A DNA stretch of 64,000 nt from UBA3478 sp964217345 (GTDB lineage: Bacteria > Bacteroidota > Bacteroidia > Flavobacteriales > Flavobacteriaceae). The DNA lies in the NCBI GenBank assembly GCA_964217345.1, contig CAXPJI010000006.1, forward strand, positions 14,075 to 78,074. The letters are read 5' to 3'. Made by a program: the position numbers and the translations under genes. Position 1 is the stretch's first letter, and each line of letters opens with the position of its first letter. Under the pieces are notes generated by a model. It was not told where the DNA came from and made no database searches. It saw only the letters and a list, made by a program, of their open reading frames with translations. This document shows positions 34,163 through 43,857 of the stretch, in pieces.

Positions 34163-35602
34163 ATGAAATTGAAGCAGATATCCTACACCCTACTGGTCGC
34201 GGCAACCTTCTTATTTAATTCCTGTTCATCAGATCCAGTCAATCCTGAGATTGATGAAGTTAGTCTTGAAGACATCGAAATTCAAAATTTCATGTGGAGA
34301 TCGATGAACCTATGGTATTACTGGCAAAGTAGAGTTCCTAATTTGGCAGATTCAAAGATTGAAAACACAGCAGATTATATTGACTATTTAAACAATAATC
34401 CAGACCCAGAGAATTTCATTGAAAGTTTACTTGACCCTGAGGATCGATTTACTTTTTATTCAGACGATTATACTGAATTAACTAATACGCTATCAGGTAT
34501 CTCCAAAAGTAATGGGTTAGAATTTGGATTAGTCTTGGAGGCAGAAGACAGTGACAAAGTGATTTTGTATACCAAATACACTATTAAAAACTCCGATGCG
34601 GAGAGACAAGGAATTCAACGCGGAACCTTGTTCAATAGAGTAAACGGAACACCAATTACTACCTCTAATTATATTGAATTATTGTTTTCAACCGATGACA
34701 GTTACACTTTGGGTAAGGTGGAATATATAGATGGAGAGTTCGTAGACAGTGATGAGTCCGTACTGCTAACTAAAGAAGAGAATTTAGCTGAACATCCTAT
34801 TTATCTAGACACTATCTTCACCGTAGAAGATAAAAAAATTGGGTACCTCATGTACAATGCTTTTATCGCTAATTATGATACAGAGGTTATGGCAGTATTT
34901 GATGAATTTCAAAGTAATGGAGTAAACGAAGTGGTTCTTGACCTTAGATATAATTCAGGGGGATCTACCGCATCAGCTAGGAAAATTGCAAGTCGTATTT
35001 ATAACGCTACAGAAGAGACCGTATTTGCCCGCCAAGACTGGAATGAAAAATGGAATGAAGCCTTTGGAAATCAATTAGAAGATTATTTCGATACCAATAA
35101 AGGACTTAACCTTGGGCGGGTTTTTATCCTTACTGAAACCACAAGTGCTTCAGCAAGCGAACTTCTTATTAATGGCCTAGATCCACACATGCAAGTCATC
35201 CACATTGGCGACACGACTCGAGGTAAAAACGAATTTTCAATCACTCTAGTAGATGATGTCAGTGGTTATTCGAATTTCCCCTTTCTCTATCACCCTAGTA
35301 GAGAACCTTATATTAATTCAAATGTTTCATGGGCGCTTCAACCTCTAGTTGGTAGATATGAGAATTCGGTAGGTTTTTCTGATTATACCTCAGGTCTTGT
35401 ACCGGATATTATCCAATCAGAGTCGGTTCTTAATATGGGACAAATTGGATCTGTTACCGAACCACTTCTAGCTAAGGCAATCGAACAAATCACCAGCGTT
35501 GTTTCGTCTTCTCGTGAATATGAGCTATCTACCGCAAAGAGTGGTCCCAAAAAAACCATTGAATTCAAGCGACCTTACATGGATGTAACGATTAAAAATT
35601 AG
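34163..35602 (+). CDS. S41 family C-terminal processing peptidase lipoprotein
   Basis: A 479-residue lipoprotein protease of the tail-specific (CtpA/Prc) type. Lipobox at Cys21 (LFNSC). A PDZ-like stretch (about 112-200) precedes the catalytic domain: VVLDLRYNSGGST (257-269), nucleophile Ser330 in TTSASASE and general-base Lys355 in TTRGKN, the same 25-residue spacing as in E. coli Prc. It is divergent from the ECF sigma operon and lies 3 bp before rmuC. Confidence 0.88.
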   Translation: MKLKQISYTLLVAATFLFNSCSSDPVNPEIDEVSLEDIEIQNFMWRSMNLWYYWQSRVPNLADSKIENTADYIDYLNNNPDPENFIESLLDPEDRFTFYSDDYTELTNTLSGISKSNGLEFGLVLEAEDSDKVILYTKYTIKNSDAERQGIQRGTLFNRVNGTPITTSNYIELLFSTDDSYTLGKVEYIDGEFVDSDESVLLTKEENLAEHPIYLDTIFTVEDKKIGYLMYNAFIANYDTEVMAVFDEFQSNGVNEVVLDLRYNSGGSTASARKIASRIYNATEETVFARQDWNEKWNEAFGNQLEDYFDTNKGLNLGRVFILTETTSASASELLINGLDPHMQVIHIGDTTRGKNEFSITLVDDVSGYSNFPFLYHPSREPYINSNVSWALQPLVGRYENSVGFSDYTSGLVPDIIQSESVLNMGQIGSVTEPLLAKAIEQITSVVSSSREYELSTAKSGPKKTIEFKRPYMDVTIKN

Positions 35603-35605
35603 AAA

Positions 35606-36892
35606 ATGGCTGAGATCGCACTTACTATACTCGCACTTATTCTAGGAGGTGCAGGCTTTTATTTCGGCAAGAGATTAAGTACTGTTGAGTCACAAACACT
35701 TCTCAATGAACGAATTAGACAATTAGCCGATCAACTCGCCACCTCAGAAACTAGTTTAAAATCGATTTCGCAAGAAAAAGAAGAGCAATTACGTCAACTC
35801 ATCCATCTCGAGGCAGAGTTGACCTCCTTAAGATCAAAGGAGGATGAGCGAGTGAAAGAATTAGAAAGCTTACAGAAAAAATTTCAAACTGAATTTGAAA
35901 ATCTCGCTCAGAAAATTCTCGATGAAAAATCATCGAAAATGAATGAGCAAAACAAGGAAAGTATTAAGCTCTTACTCGACCCACTTAGAGAACGTATCAG
36001 TGACTTCTCCAAAAAGGTAGAGGATTCGAATAAGCAAAATTTAACCTTTCATGAAACCTTTAAAGTTGAATTAAAGCACATGCAAGAGCAAAGCCTTCTC
36101 ATGCAAAATGAAGCTGCAAATCTGGTAAAAGCATTGAAAGGTGATAATAAAATGCAAGGAAACTGGGGTGAAATGGTCCTCGAGCGAATACTTGAGAAAT
36201 CAGGCCTTCGTAAGGATATTGAATACTCAGTTCAACAGAGTTTTACAACTGCAGAAGGTAGGCGTTTGATGCCTGATGTAATTATCAATTTACCCGATGA
36301 CAAAAAATTCATCGTCGATTCGAAGGTATCTCTAGTTCACTACGAGCAATTTATCAATACTGAAGATGAAACAGAGAAAGAAACTTTTGCAAAGCTCCAT
36401 TTAAATTCAATTCAAAGACACATCAAAGAACTTAGTGAAAAGCGTTACGAAGACTTATATGAAGTCAATTCACCTGAATTTGTAATCTTATTTATTGCTA
36501 TCGAACCCGCTTTCGGAGTTGCTCTCCAAAGAGATCCTTTACTGTATTCTAAGGCTTTCGACCAAAACATCATTCTCGTTACTCCGACTACACTTCTCGC
36601 GACATTGCGTACCATCGACGCCATGTGGAACACCGATAGACAACATAAAAATGCACTTGAAATCGCACAAAAGGCGGGGGCGCTACACGATAAGTTTGTT
36701 GGTTTTATTGAGGATATGAATAAGGTGGGGTTAAGAATGAATGATGCTAAGAAAACCTATGAAGAAGCTATGAATAAACTTCATTTAGGTCGGGGTAATG
36801 TCGTTCGTAGCATTGATAAATTAAGAGAACTCGGAGCTAAAACCAAAAAGGATCTTCCTGAGGCAAATTTAAACAGAGCTTTAGAGGAGTGA
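35606..36892 (+). CDS. rmuC: DNA recombination protein RmuC
   Basis: A 428-residue protein with an N-terminal membrane helix (about 1-20), a long coiled coil (about 25-175) and a nuclease-like RmuC domain (about 180-390) with GNWGEMVLERILEKSGL, MPDVIINLPDDKKFIVDSKVSL and EPAFGVALQ. RmuC limits inversion at short inverted repeats in E. coli; its enzymatic action is predicted rather than proven. It follows the S41 gene by 3 bp and overlaps pgl convergently by 12 bp. Confidence 0.93.
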   Translation: MAEIALTILALILGGAGFYFGKRLSTVESQTLLNERIRQLADQLATSETSLKSISQEKEEQLRQLIHLEAELTSLRSKEDERVKELESLQKKFQTEFENLAQKILDEKSSKMNEQNKESIKLLLDPLRERISDFSKKVEDSNKQNLTFHETFKVELKHMQEQSLLMQNEAANLVKALKGDNKMQGNWGEMVLERILEKSGLRKDIEYSVQQSFTTAEGRRLMPDVIINLPDDKKFIVDSKVSLVHYEQFINTEDETEKETFAKLHLNSIQRHIKELSEKRYEDLYEVNSPEFVILFIAIEPAFGVALQRDPLLYSKAFDQNIILVTPTTLLATLRTIDAMWNTDRQHKNALEIAQKAGALHDKFVGFIEDMNKVGLRMNDAKKTYEEAMNKLHLGRGNVVRSIDKLRELGAKTKKDLPEANLNRALEE

Positions 36893-37579
36893 TGAGGCGT
36901 CCTCATCTAAGAACCAAACCGCATTCTTCACTAAAGTTGCTGGGTAGGTAGCAGCCACAGGCTTATTGTTGGCAATTTCTTCAACAACGGTTGCCTTAGA
37001 CGCACCTGAAACCAAAAACACCGTTTGAGTTGCAGCATCAATCATTTTACCGGTCATACTTATTCTGCGTTGACCTGAAGGGTGGCTAGCAGCGACGGCA
37101 TAGGCACCTGCACGGTATAGGTCTATTTCATGCGGAAAAATCGAGGCGGTGTGCCCATCTTCACCTAGACCTAACATTACTAAGTCCATAATAGGATGAG
37201 CCTTTAGAAGTTGATGATAACGATCGGCTTCAACCTCTGGATCCTCCTCCCCTTTAATTCTAAAGACGCGATCCGTTTGGTGATCGATATGATTAAGTAA
37301 GTGTTTACAAGTCATCCCGTAATTACTCTGCGAATCATTCGGAGCTACGCAACGTTCATCTCCCCAATAAAAGTAAACCGATGACCAATCAATTTGTGTA
37401 CGATAACGCTCTACTAAGAAATCAAACAATCCGACGGGAGTGCTTCCTCCAGATAAAGACCAATGAAAACCCTCTTTATAACCTAAGGGAGTGCTTAACT
37501 TTTCTGTGATTAGCTGAGCTAAGTAATGCGCAAATGCTTCAGTTAAAGCTGATTTATTCGAATAGATTCTTTTATCCAT
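36881..37579 (-). CDS. pgl: 6-phosphogluconolactonase
   Basis: Hydrolyses 6-phosphogluconolactone, the second step of the oxidative pentose phosphate pathway. The 232-residue SugarP_isomerase-fold protein shows LSGGSTPVGLFDFL, VYFYWGDERCVAPNDSQSNYGM, and VMLGLGEDGHTASIFPH. The ATG at 37579 shares a base with the zwf stop (TGATG), indicating translational coupling; an ATG six codons upstream is less likely. It overlaps the end of rmuC by 12 bp. Confidence 0.95.
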   Translation of the reverse strand: MDKRIYSNKSALTEAFAHYLAQLITEKLSTPLGYKEGFHWSLSGGSTPVGLFDFLVERYRTQIDWSSVYFYWGDERCVAPNDSQSNYGMTCKHLLNHIDHQTDRVFRIKGEEDPEVEADRYHQLLKAHPIMDLVMLGLGEDGHTASIFPHEIDLYRAGAYAVAASHPSGQRRISMTGKMIDAATQTVFLVSGASKATVVEEIANNKPVAATYPATLVKNAVWFLDEDASSLL

Positions 37580-39117
37580 CAAGATGAAATTACACAATAA
37601 TTTTCATCATCGGTGAGGTGCTCACCAGGATTTCTCCAATAACCCGGGCCCTCGATAAATTCATTAGACATTTTAGGTCCCCAAGTACCCGCAGGATACC
37701 CATGCATCGGCATATTCTGATTATTCCAATGCGCAATGATCGGATCTACAAACTCCCATGCCTTCTCAACCTCTTCAGCCCTAGCATAAAGCGTAGCATC
37801 ACCATTTAAAGCATCTAGTAAAAGGCGTTCATAAGCCTGCAATACTTTTCGATCTTTAAAACTGTCGTAATAAAAATCCATGTTTACTTGCTGAGCTTTA
37901 AATCCATGACCGGGTTGTTTCACACCGAATTTCAAAAGAATACCCTCATTCGGCTGGATACGAATGACCAAAATATTCTTCTTTGAATGTCCAGCACTAT
38001 ATTGAAATATTTGCTGTTCAGGTCGCTTAAAATAGATAACAAGTTCTGTAACCGTTGTAGGCATTCGCTTCGCCGTTCTCACGTAAAAGGGAGTACCCTT
38101 CCATCGCTCATTATCTACGAAAAATCGGACAGCCGCATACGTTTCGGTTAGTGATTGTTCAGCAACTCCCTGTTCCTCTCGATAACCTTCAACAAGCGAG
38201 CCATTAATTCTTGAAGCCGTGTATTGGCCTCTAAGGGTATTACGCTCAATGTCTTTACTCGTAAGTAATGGTCGTAATGCTTCGAGAGCCTTTACTTTCT
38301 CATTTCTAATATCTTCAGAGCTTTCAGATTGAGGAGGCTCCATAACGACCAGAGAAACTAATTGTAAAAGATGATTCTGAAACATATCGCGAAGCGCTCC
38401 TGTATGATCATAATAACCACCTCTGAGGGCAACACCATCCGCTTCTGCATTGGTCATCTCAACACGCTCTATGTACTTGGAATTCCATAGAGGCTCAAAA
38501 ATCGAATTCGAAAATCGGGTTACCAAAAGGTTTTGGACCGTTTCCTTGCCGAGATAATGATCAATTCTGAAGATTTGCTCCTCATTAAAATATCGATGCA
38601 AACCTTCATTGATCGCTTTAGCAGTTTCTAGACTATATCCAAAGGGCTTTTCAACCACCAATCGTCGAAATGAAGTTGACCCCTTGTGATCATCTAATAA
38701 TCCCGCTGCCTTTAGTCGCTCAGCGATCGATTCATAAAGATTGGGTGGGGTAGAACAATAGAATAAATATCTACCCTCTAGTGAAAAAGTCTTATCTGTT
38801 TCAAATACCTTTTTTGCCAAGGCCGCATAGTCATCGAGATAGTCCTTTTCTAAGGTGAAGTATAAAAATCGTTCGGCGTAATTATCAAAGCTTACCTTAC
38901 GAATGTCCTTTGAAAGGTGTTCGTTTTCGAGAAGCACCTTAGCGGCAAATTCCTCGTTCAAAAAAGGGCTTCTCCCTACCCCAAGTATGCGGGTATTTTG
39001 AGAGATTAAATCGCTGTCGAATAGTCGGATTAATGCCGGAATTAATTTTCTTGAAGTAAGATCACCCGATGCTCCAAATAGAACAATTAATTGAGAATCG
39101 GCCTTCGTGAATGACAT
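37579..39117 (-). CDS. zwf: Glucose-6-phosphate 1-dehydrogenase
   Basis: First enzyme of the oxidative pentose phosphate pathway, yielding NADPH. The 512-residue protein begins with the dinucleotide-binding segment LIVLFGASGDLTSRKL, has the substrate signature FRIDHYLGKETVQN with the catalytic His, and ends with MPMHGYPAGTWGP. It is transcribed with pgl and divergently from gnd; a near-consensus TATATTCG element sits in the 91-bp gap. Confidence 0.97.
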   Translation of the reverse strand: MSFTKADSQLIVLFGASGDLTSRKLIPALIRLFDSDLISQNTRILGVGRSPFLNEEFAAKVLLENEHLSKDIRKVSFDNYAERFLYFTLEKDYLDDYAALAKKVFETDKTFSLEGRYLFYCSTPPNLYESIAERLKAAGLLDDHKGSTSFRRLVVEKPFGYSLETAKAINEGLHRYFNEEQIFRIDHYLGKETVQNLLVTRFSNSIFEPLWNSKYIERVEMTNAEADGVALRGGYYDHTGALRDMFQNHLLQLVSLVVMEPPQSESSEDIRNEKVKALEALRPLLTSKDIERNTLRGQYTASRINGSLVEGYREEQGVAEQSLTETYAAVRFFVDNERWKGTPFYVRTAKRMPTTVTELVIYFKRPEQQIFQYSAGHSKKNILVIRIQPNEGILLKFGVKQPGHGFKAQQVNMDFYYDSFKDRKVLQAYERLLLDALNGDATLYARAEEVEKAWEFVDPIIAHWNNQNMPMHGYPAGTWGPKMSNEFIEGPGYWRNPGEHLTDDENYCVISS

Positions 39118-39208
39118 AAACGCTTTTTAATTGGTCAGAATTATTCGATTTTTGCGACAAGGCGAATATACATCCTTAATTTCGTTTTAGAATTTAAAGT
39201 GGATAACT

Positions 39209-40603
39209 ATGAATAAATCAAGTTTCGGTTTAATTGGATTAGGTGTAATGGGACGAAATCTACTGCTCAATGTGGCAGACCATGGATTTCAAGTAAGTGG
39301 TTTAGATCTTGACCCGAAACAAGTTAGTGCCATGAAATCTGAGCGTTTAGAAGATCACCAACTTGAGGCATATACATCCACTGATAATTTTCTTGACAGC
39401 CTCACCTCACCTAGAACTATCATGCTTTTAGTTCCTGCCGGAGCTATTGTTGATCAGGTGATAGAATCATTAATCCCTAAACTCGATAAAGGTGATTTAA
39501 TCATTGACGGGGGTAATAGTCATTTTCTTGACACTGAGCGACGAGAGCAGTTGCTAAATAGTAAAGGGCTACTATTTTTAGGAACGGGGGTGTCTGGTGG
39601 TGCTCAAGGAGCAAGGAAGGGGCCGAGTATCATGCCGGGAGGTGATCTTGAAGCCTACCAAAGGGTGGCTCCCATTTTCGAAGCAATCACAGCAAAATAC
39701 CAGGGAGAACCCTGCGTTTCTTATGTCGGACGCTCAGGTGCAGGTAACTACGTAAAAATGGTTCATAATGGTATTGAGTATGCCATCATGCAGAGCATTG
39801 CAGAAGTCTACGCACTTTTCAGATCTTATGGATTCTCTAACGCAGAAGTAAAGACGGCATTTGATAGCTATCAAAAAGGAAGATTATCTTCTTTCTTAAT
39901 CGAAATAACTGCAGCTATTCTAGGAACCAAAGACCCTGAAGGAAAGGGAGAACTCGTCGACAATATCCTAGACAAGGCAAAACAAAAGGGTACAGGTAAA
40001 TGGACCTCTCAAAACGCCATGGATCTAGGAATCGCCATCCCTAGCATTGATATGGCCGTTAGTCAACGCGCCTTGTCAGCCTTAAAAGAATTACGAGTAC
40101 AACTATCAGGTAGTAAGCCTCATCTGGAAAAGATTGATTTTAATACACTGGTTCAACATGCAGAAAAGGCATTATACGCAAGCTTCGCCATCGCATATGC
40201 TCAAGGATTGCAACAAATTAGTGAAGCCTCTAAGGTTTATGATTATCAAATCGACCTAGTGAGTGTTATTAAGCTTTGGCGCGGAGGTTGTATTATTCAA
40301 TCGAGAATGTTGGGTGATTTGGCAAGCAGTTTTGAAAATGAGTCTATCATGCATTTGTTTGAGTCTTCACATTTCAAACCAGCCTTATCCCAAGCCGTTG
40401 AAGGGTTAAGAGAACTCGTTTTATCTGGCGTGAAATATGCCTTACCTATCGGAACACTTTCAAGTAGTTTAAGTTACTATGACACGCTACACTGTTCAGA
40501 TCTGCCGGTAAATATGGTGCAAGCGCAAAGAGATTTCTTTGGGTCACACACCTATGAAAGAAAAGACCAGCCGGGGATTTTTCACCACGACTGGCCTCTT
40601 TAA
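39209..40603 (+). CDS. gnd: 6-phosphogluconate dehydrogenase, decarboxylating
   Basis: Oxidises 6-phosphogluconate to ribulose-5-phosphate and CO2, third oxidative pentose phosphate step. The 464 residues show the NADP fold start GLIGLGVMGRNLLLN, the FLGTGVSGGAQGARKGPSIMPGG block, catalytic MVHNGIEYAIMQ and the long C-terminal helical domain with KQKGTGKWT. Diverges from zwf-pgl, so the three oxidative steps form a compact divergent module. Length is typical of the long E. coli-like class. Confidence 0.96.
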   Translation: MNKSSFGLIGLGVMGRNLLLNVADHGFQVSGLDLDPKQVSAMKSERLEDHQLEAYTSTDNFLDSLTSPRTIMLLVPAGAIVDQVIESLIPKLDKGDLIIDGGNSHFLDTERREQLLNSKGLLFLGTGVSGGAQGARKGPSIMPGGDLEAYQRVAPIFEAITAKYQGEPCVSYVGRSGAGNYVKMVHNGIEYAIMQSIAEVYALFRSYGFSNAEVKTAFDSYQKGRLSSFLIEITAAILGTKDPEGKGELVDNILDKAKQKGTGKWTSQNAMDLGIAIPSIDMAVSQRALSALKELRVQLSGSKPHLEKIDFNTLVQHAEKALYASFAIAYAQGLQQISEASKVYDYQIDLVSVIKLWRGGCIIQSRMLGDLASSFENESIMHLFESSHFKPALSQAVEGLRELVLSGVKYALPIGTLSSSLSYYDTLHCSDLPVNMVQAQRDFFGSHTYERKDQPGIFHHDWPL

Positions 40604-40623
40604 AATTATTCTAGAAAAAATTC

Positions 40624-43476
40624 TTACTTCGATAGATACATTTTTCTACGCGTGTACAAGTCGTAGAAAGCGTCATCTTTAAGATCATCAATAAACAAGA
40701 TACTCTCTCCTGTACTTTTCATTTCAGGACCCAAATTCTTGTTGACATTTGGGAATTTATTGAACGAGAATACGGGCTGCTTGATCGCGTAACCGTTTAG
40801 TTGAGGATTAAAATTAAAATCACTGATCTTCTTTTCACCTAGCATCACTTTGGTCGCATAGTTAACATAGGGCTCTCCATATGCTTTTGAAATGAAAGGA
40901 ACCGTTCTAGAAGCACGTGGATTCGCTTCGATGATGTATACCGTATCATCTTTAACAGCGAATTGAATATTGATTAATCCTACGGTATTAAGCGCTAAAG
41001 CAATCTTTCGTGTATGATCCTTAATCTGCTGCATTACGAACTCGCCTAGATTGAACGGTGGTAATGTAGCATTCGAGTCTCCTGAATGAATTCCACAAGG
41101 TTCAATATGCTCCATAATACCGATAATGTAGACATCTTCACCATCGCAAATAGCATCCGCCTCAGCCTCAATAGCTCCATCTAAATAATGATCTAAAAGC
41201 AGCTTATTATTTGGAATACTACGAAGTAAATCAACCACATGAGCCTCTAATTCTTTTTTATTGATCACAATCTTCATTCCCTGCCCTCCAAGTACATATG
41301 AAGGTCGTACTAGAAGTGGAAATCCTAACTCATCCGCAAGCTGTAAAGCCTCTTCTGCATTTTCAGCCACACCAAACTTAGGGTAAGGAATGTTATTGTC
41401 TTTTAGAAGTGTAGAGAAACTACCACGGTCTTCTGCCAAATCAAGAGCAGAGAAACTTGTCCCAATAATCTTAACGCCATATCGCTCTAATTTTTCTGCT
41501 AGTTTCAATGCCGTTTGACCTCCTAACTGAACGATGACACCTTCGGGCTTCTCGTGCTTGATAATGTCATAGATGTGTTCCCAAAAAATAGGCTCGAAAT
41601 ATAATTTATCTGCTGTATCAAAATCGGTTGAAACCGTCTCTGGATTACAGTTAATCATGATCGTCTCATAATCACACTCAGCAGCGGCTAAGACTCCGTG
41701 AACACAACAATAGTCAAATTCAATTCCTTGACCAATACGGTTCGGACCCGATCCTAAAACAACTACTTTCTTGCGGTCGGTCACTACAGATTCATTAGAA
41801 ACATAAGTTTCTCCGTCAGCGTTTCTAAGACTTGCCTCGAAGGTCGAGTAATAGTAGGGAGTTTGAGCTTCAAACTCAGCAGCACAGGTATCTACCAGTT
41901 TATATACACGTTTCACTCCAAGGTCTTCACGCTTTTGGTAAACTTGGCTTTCAAGGCAATCAAGCATATGAGCAATCTGTCGATCTGCAAACCCTTTTTG
42001 TTTTGCCTCAAGAAGTAAGTCGCGATTAAGGGTGTCTATGGTGTGTTTAGAGATTTCTTTTTCTAGAAGATAGAGTTCCTCGTATTGACGTAAAAACCAG
42101 CGGTCAATTTTAGTAATCTCGTGAATTCGTTCTAACGGAATACCTAGTTGAATCGCATCGTAAATGACGAAAACACGGTCCCAACTAGCTACCGTAAGTT
42201 TCTGTATAATTTCATCGTAGTTCGTATACCCTTTACCATCAGCACCTAGGCCGTTGCGCTTGATCTCAAGCGACTGGGTAGCTTTGTGTAATGCTTCTTG
42301 AAAGCTTCTTCCGATACCCATTACCTCTCCTACCGATTTCATTTGAAGTCCTAGAGATCGGTCAGCACCTTCGAATTTATCAAAGTTCCATCTCGGAATT
42401 TTTACGATAACGTAATCCAATGTTGGTTCGAATAAGGCTGAAGTGGTACCCGTAATCTGATTCTGTAATTCATCAAGCGTATAACCAATAGCCAATTTCG
42501 TAGCAATTTTTGCAATTGGGTATCCTGTGGCTTTAGAAGCTAGCGCTGAAGATCTAGAAACACGAGGGTTAATCTCAATGGCTATAATATCCTCTGCCTC
42601 GTCAGGGCTCACCGCGAATTGAACGTTACAACCTCCTGCAAAGTCTCCGATGTTTCTCATCATCTTGATAGCCATGTCACGCATACGTTGGAAAGTGCGA
42701 TCAGACAGCGTCATTGCTGGAGCAACGGTAATAGAATCACCAGTGTGGATTCCCATCGGATCCATATTCTCGATCGTACAGATAATAACCACATTGTCGT
42801 TCTTATCTCTTAGAAGTTCTAATTCATATTCTTTCCATCCAATGAGTGCCTTATCAATCATTACTTCATGAATCGGAGAAATCTCAAGTCCATAACTCAA
42901 CTGCTTATCGAATTTCTCTGGATCATAAATAATCGAAGCTCCGGCACCACCAAGCGTAAAAGAAGCCCTAACACAAAGCGGAAATCCAAATTCTTGAGCG
43001 ATCTCTTTACCTTTTAGAAATGAGTTTGCTGAAGCTTGTGGAGGCATTCCTATATCGATCTTTTGCATCAAATCGCGAAATTTCTCACGATCTTCAGTAA
43101 TCTGAATAGCATCAATATCAACACCAATAATCTCTACTCCGAAGTCTTTCCAAATACCTTTCTCGTCTGCCTCAATACATAAGTTCAGTGCGGTTTGCCC
43201 TCCCATAGTAGGCAAAACAGCATCAATATTTGGATGCGCTTTGAGGATCTCAATAATTGATTTGGTATTCAGTGGTTTTAAATAGACATGATCGGCCATT
43301 GAAGGATCAGTCATAATAGTGGCAGGATTCGAATTGATAAGGATCGTTTCGATTCCATCCTCTCGAAGTGAACGAAGAGATTGTGAACCAGAATAATCAA
43401 ATTCACAGGCTTGACCGATTACAATTGGCCCAGAACCAATAATTAAAATTGAGTTGAGATCTTGTCTTTTTGGCAT
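40624..43476 (-). CDS. carB: Carbamoyl-phosphate synthase large subunit without MGS domain
   Basis: Makes carbamoyl phosphate for pyrimidine and arginine synthesis. Two homologous ATP-grasp halves are clear: SILIIGSGPIVIGQACEFDYSG at the start and VVVLGSGPNRIGQGIEFDYC near 570, each with carbon-nitrogen ligase motifs such as FTLGGAGASI and YVLGGQGMKI. It ends at residue 950, about where the C-terminal MGS-like allosteric domain of the 1073-residue E. coli enzyme begins, so UMP/ornithine control of that type is absent. carA is not in the window. It lies downstream of rpmH on the same strand. Confidence 0.96.
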   Translation of the reverse strand: MPKRQDLNSILIIGSGPIVIGQACEFDYSGSQSLRSLREDGIETILINSNPATIMTDPSMADHVYLKPLNTKSIIEILKAHPNIDAVLPTMGGQTALNLCIEADEKGIWKDFGVEIIGVDIDAIQITEDREKFRDLMQKIDIGMPPQASANSFLKGKEIAQEFGFPLCVRASFTLGGAGASIIYDPEKFDKQLSYGLEISPIHEVMIDKALIGWKEYELELLRDKNDNVVIICTIENMDPMGIHTGDSITVAPAMTLSDRTFQRMRDMAIKMMRNIGDFAGGCNVQFAVSPDEAEDIIAIEINPRVSRSSALASKATGYPIAKIATKLAIGYTLDELQNQITGTTSALFEPTLDYVIVKIPRWNFDKFEGADRSLGLQMKSVGEVMGIGRSFQEALHKATQSLEIKRNGLGADGKGYTNYDEIIQKLTVASWDRVFVIYDAIQLGIPLERIHEITKIDRWFLRQYEELYLLEKEISKHTIDTLNRDLLLEAKQKGFADRQIAHMLDCLESQVYQKREDLGVKRVYKLVDTCAAEFEAQTPYYYSTFEASLRNADGETYVSNESVVTDRKKVVVLGSGPNRIGQGIEFDYCCVHGVLAAAECDYETIMINCNPETVSTDFDTADKLYFEPIFWEHIYDIIKHEKPEGVIVQLGGQTALKLAEKLERYGVKIIGTSFSALDLAEDRGSFSTLLKDNNIPYPKFGVAENAEEALQLADELGFPLLVRPSYVLGGQGMKIVINKKELEAHVVDLLRSIPNNKLLLDHYLDGAIEAEADAICDGEDVYIIGIMEHIEPCGIHSGDSNATLPPFNLGEFVMQQIKDHTRKIALALNTVGLINIQFAVKDDTVYIIEANPRASRTVPFISKAYGEPYVNYATKVMLGEKKISDFNFNPQLNGYAIKQPVFSFNKFPNVNKNLGPEMKSTGESILFIDDLKDDAFYDLYTRRKMYLSK

Positions 43477-43507
43477 TTTTCGTGGTGACTTTCGTTAATT
43501 ATATTTC

Positions 43508-43538
43508 AAAAAAAAGGTGTTACCCAAAAGTAACACCT
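43508..43538 (-). terminator. Rho-independent terminator after rpmH
   Basis: On the minus strand a 9-bp stem AGGTGTTAC (43538-43530) and GTAACACCT (43523-43515) with a 6-nt loop is followed by a T run (plus-strand A tract 43508-43514). It separates rpmH from carB. Confidence 0.9.
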
Positions 43539-43569
43539 AATTAATTATTTGTAAATCAGCAGTTCGTCA

Positions 43570-43728
43570 TTACTTCTTGTGACGAGGCTCTGATGATACA
43601 GTAAGTTTCTTACGTCCCTTAGCACGGCGACTAGCAAGAACTTTACGCCCATTGGCAGAAGCCATACGCTCTCTAAATCCATGTTTGTTTCTTCTCTTGC
43701 GCTTTGAGGGTTGAAATGTTCTTTTCAT
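43570..43728 (-). CDS. rpmH: 50S ribosomal protein L34
   Basis: A 52-residue basic ribosomal protein, too short for many gene finders. It begins MKRTFQPSKRKRRNKHGFRE and continues with MASANGRKVLASRRAKGRKKL, the full family signature, plus a short C-terminal extension ending PRHKK. Flanked by its own promoter and a strong terminator. It is about 37 kb from dnaA, in contrast to the dnaA-rpmH adjacency found in many other bacteria. Confidence 0.98.
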   Translation of the reverse strand: MKRTFQPSKRKRRNKHGFRERMASANGRKVLASRRAKGRKKLTVSSEPRHKK

Positions 43729-43768
43729 TGCGTTGGTGCTTAATGTTTCAGCTTAAAAATATTGGGTG

Positions 43769-43776
43769 CAAATATA
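43769..43776 (-). promoter_or_regulatory. rpmH promoter -7 element TATATTTG
   Basis: Minus-strand TATATTTG followed by CACCC, an exact TAnnTTTG match 40 bp before the rpmH ATG. The -33 region has TTTA rather than TTTG. Confidence 0.6.
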
Positions 43777-43857
43777 AGGATATTTTTAAATCATAAAACT
43801 AAAAATTTAAAAGCTATTTAAATCCTTAAATTTGCCTCACCAAATATAATAGACATC

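Noticed and set aside
40604..40623. Terminator between gnd and carB
   Set aside because: The 20-bp convergent gap is A/T-rich but has no stem strong enough to support a call.
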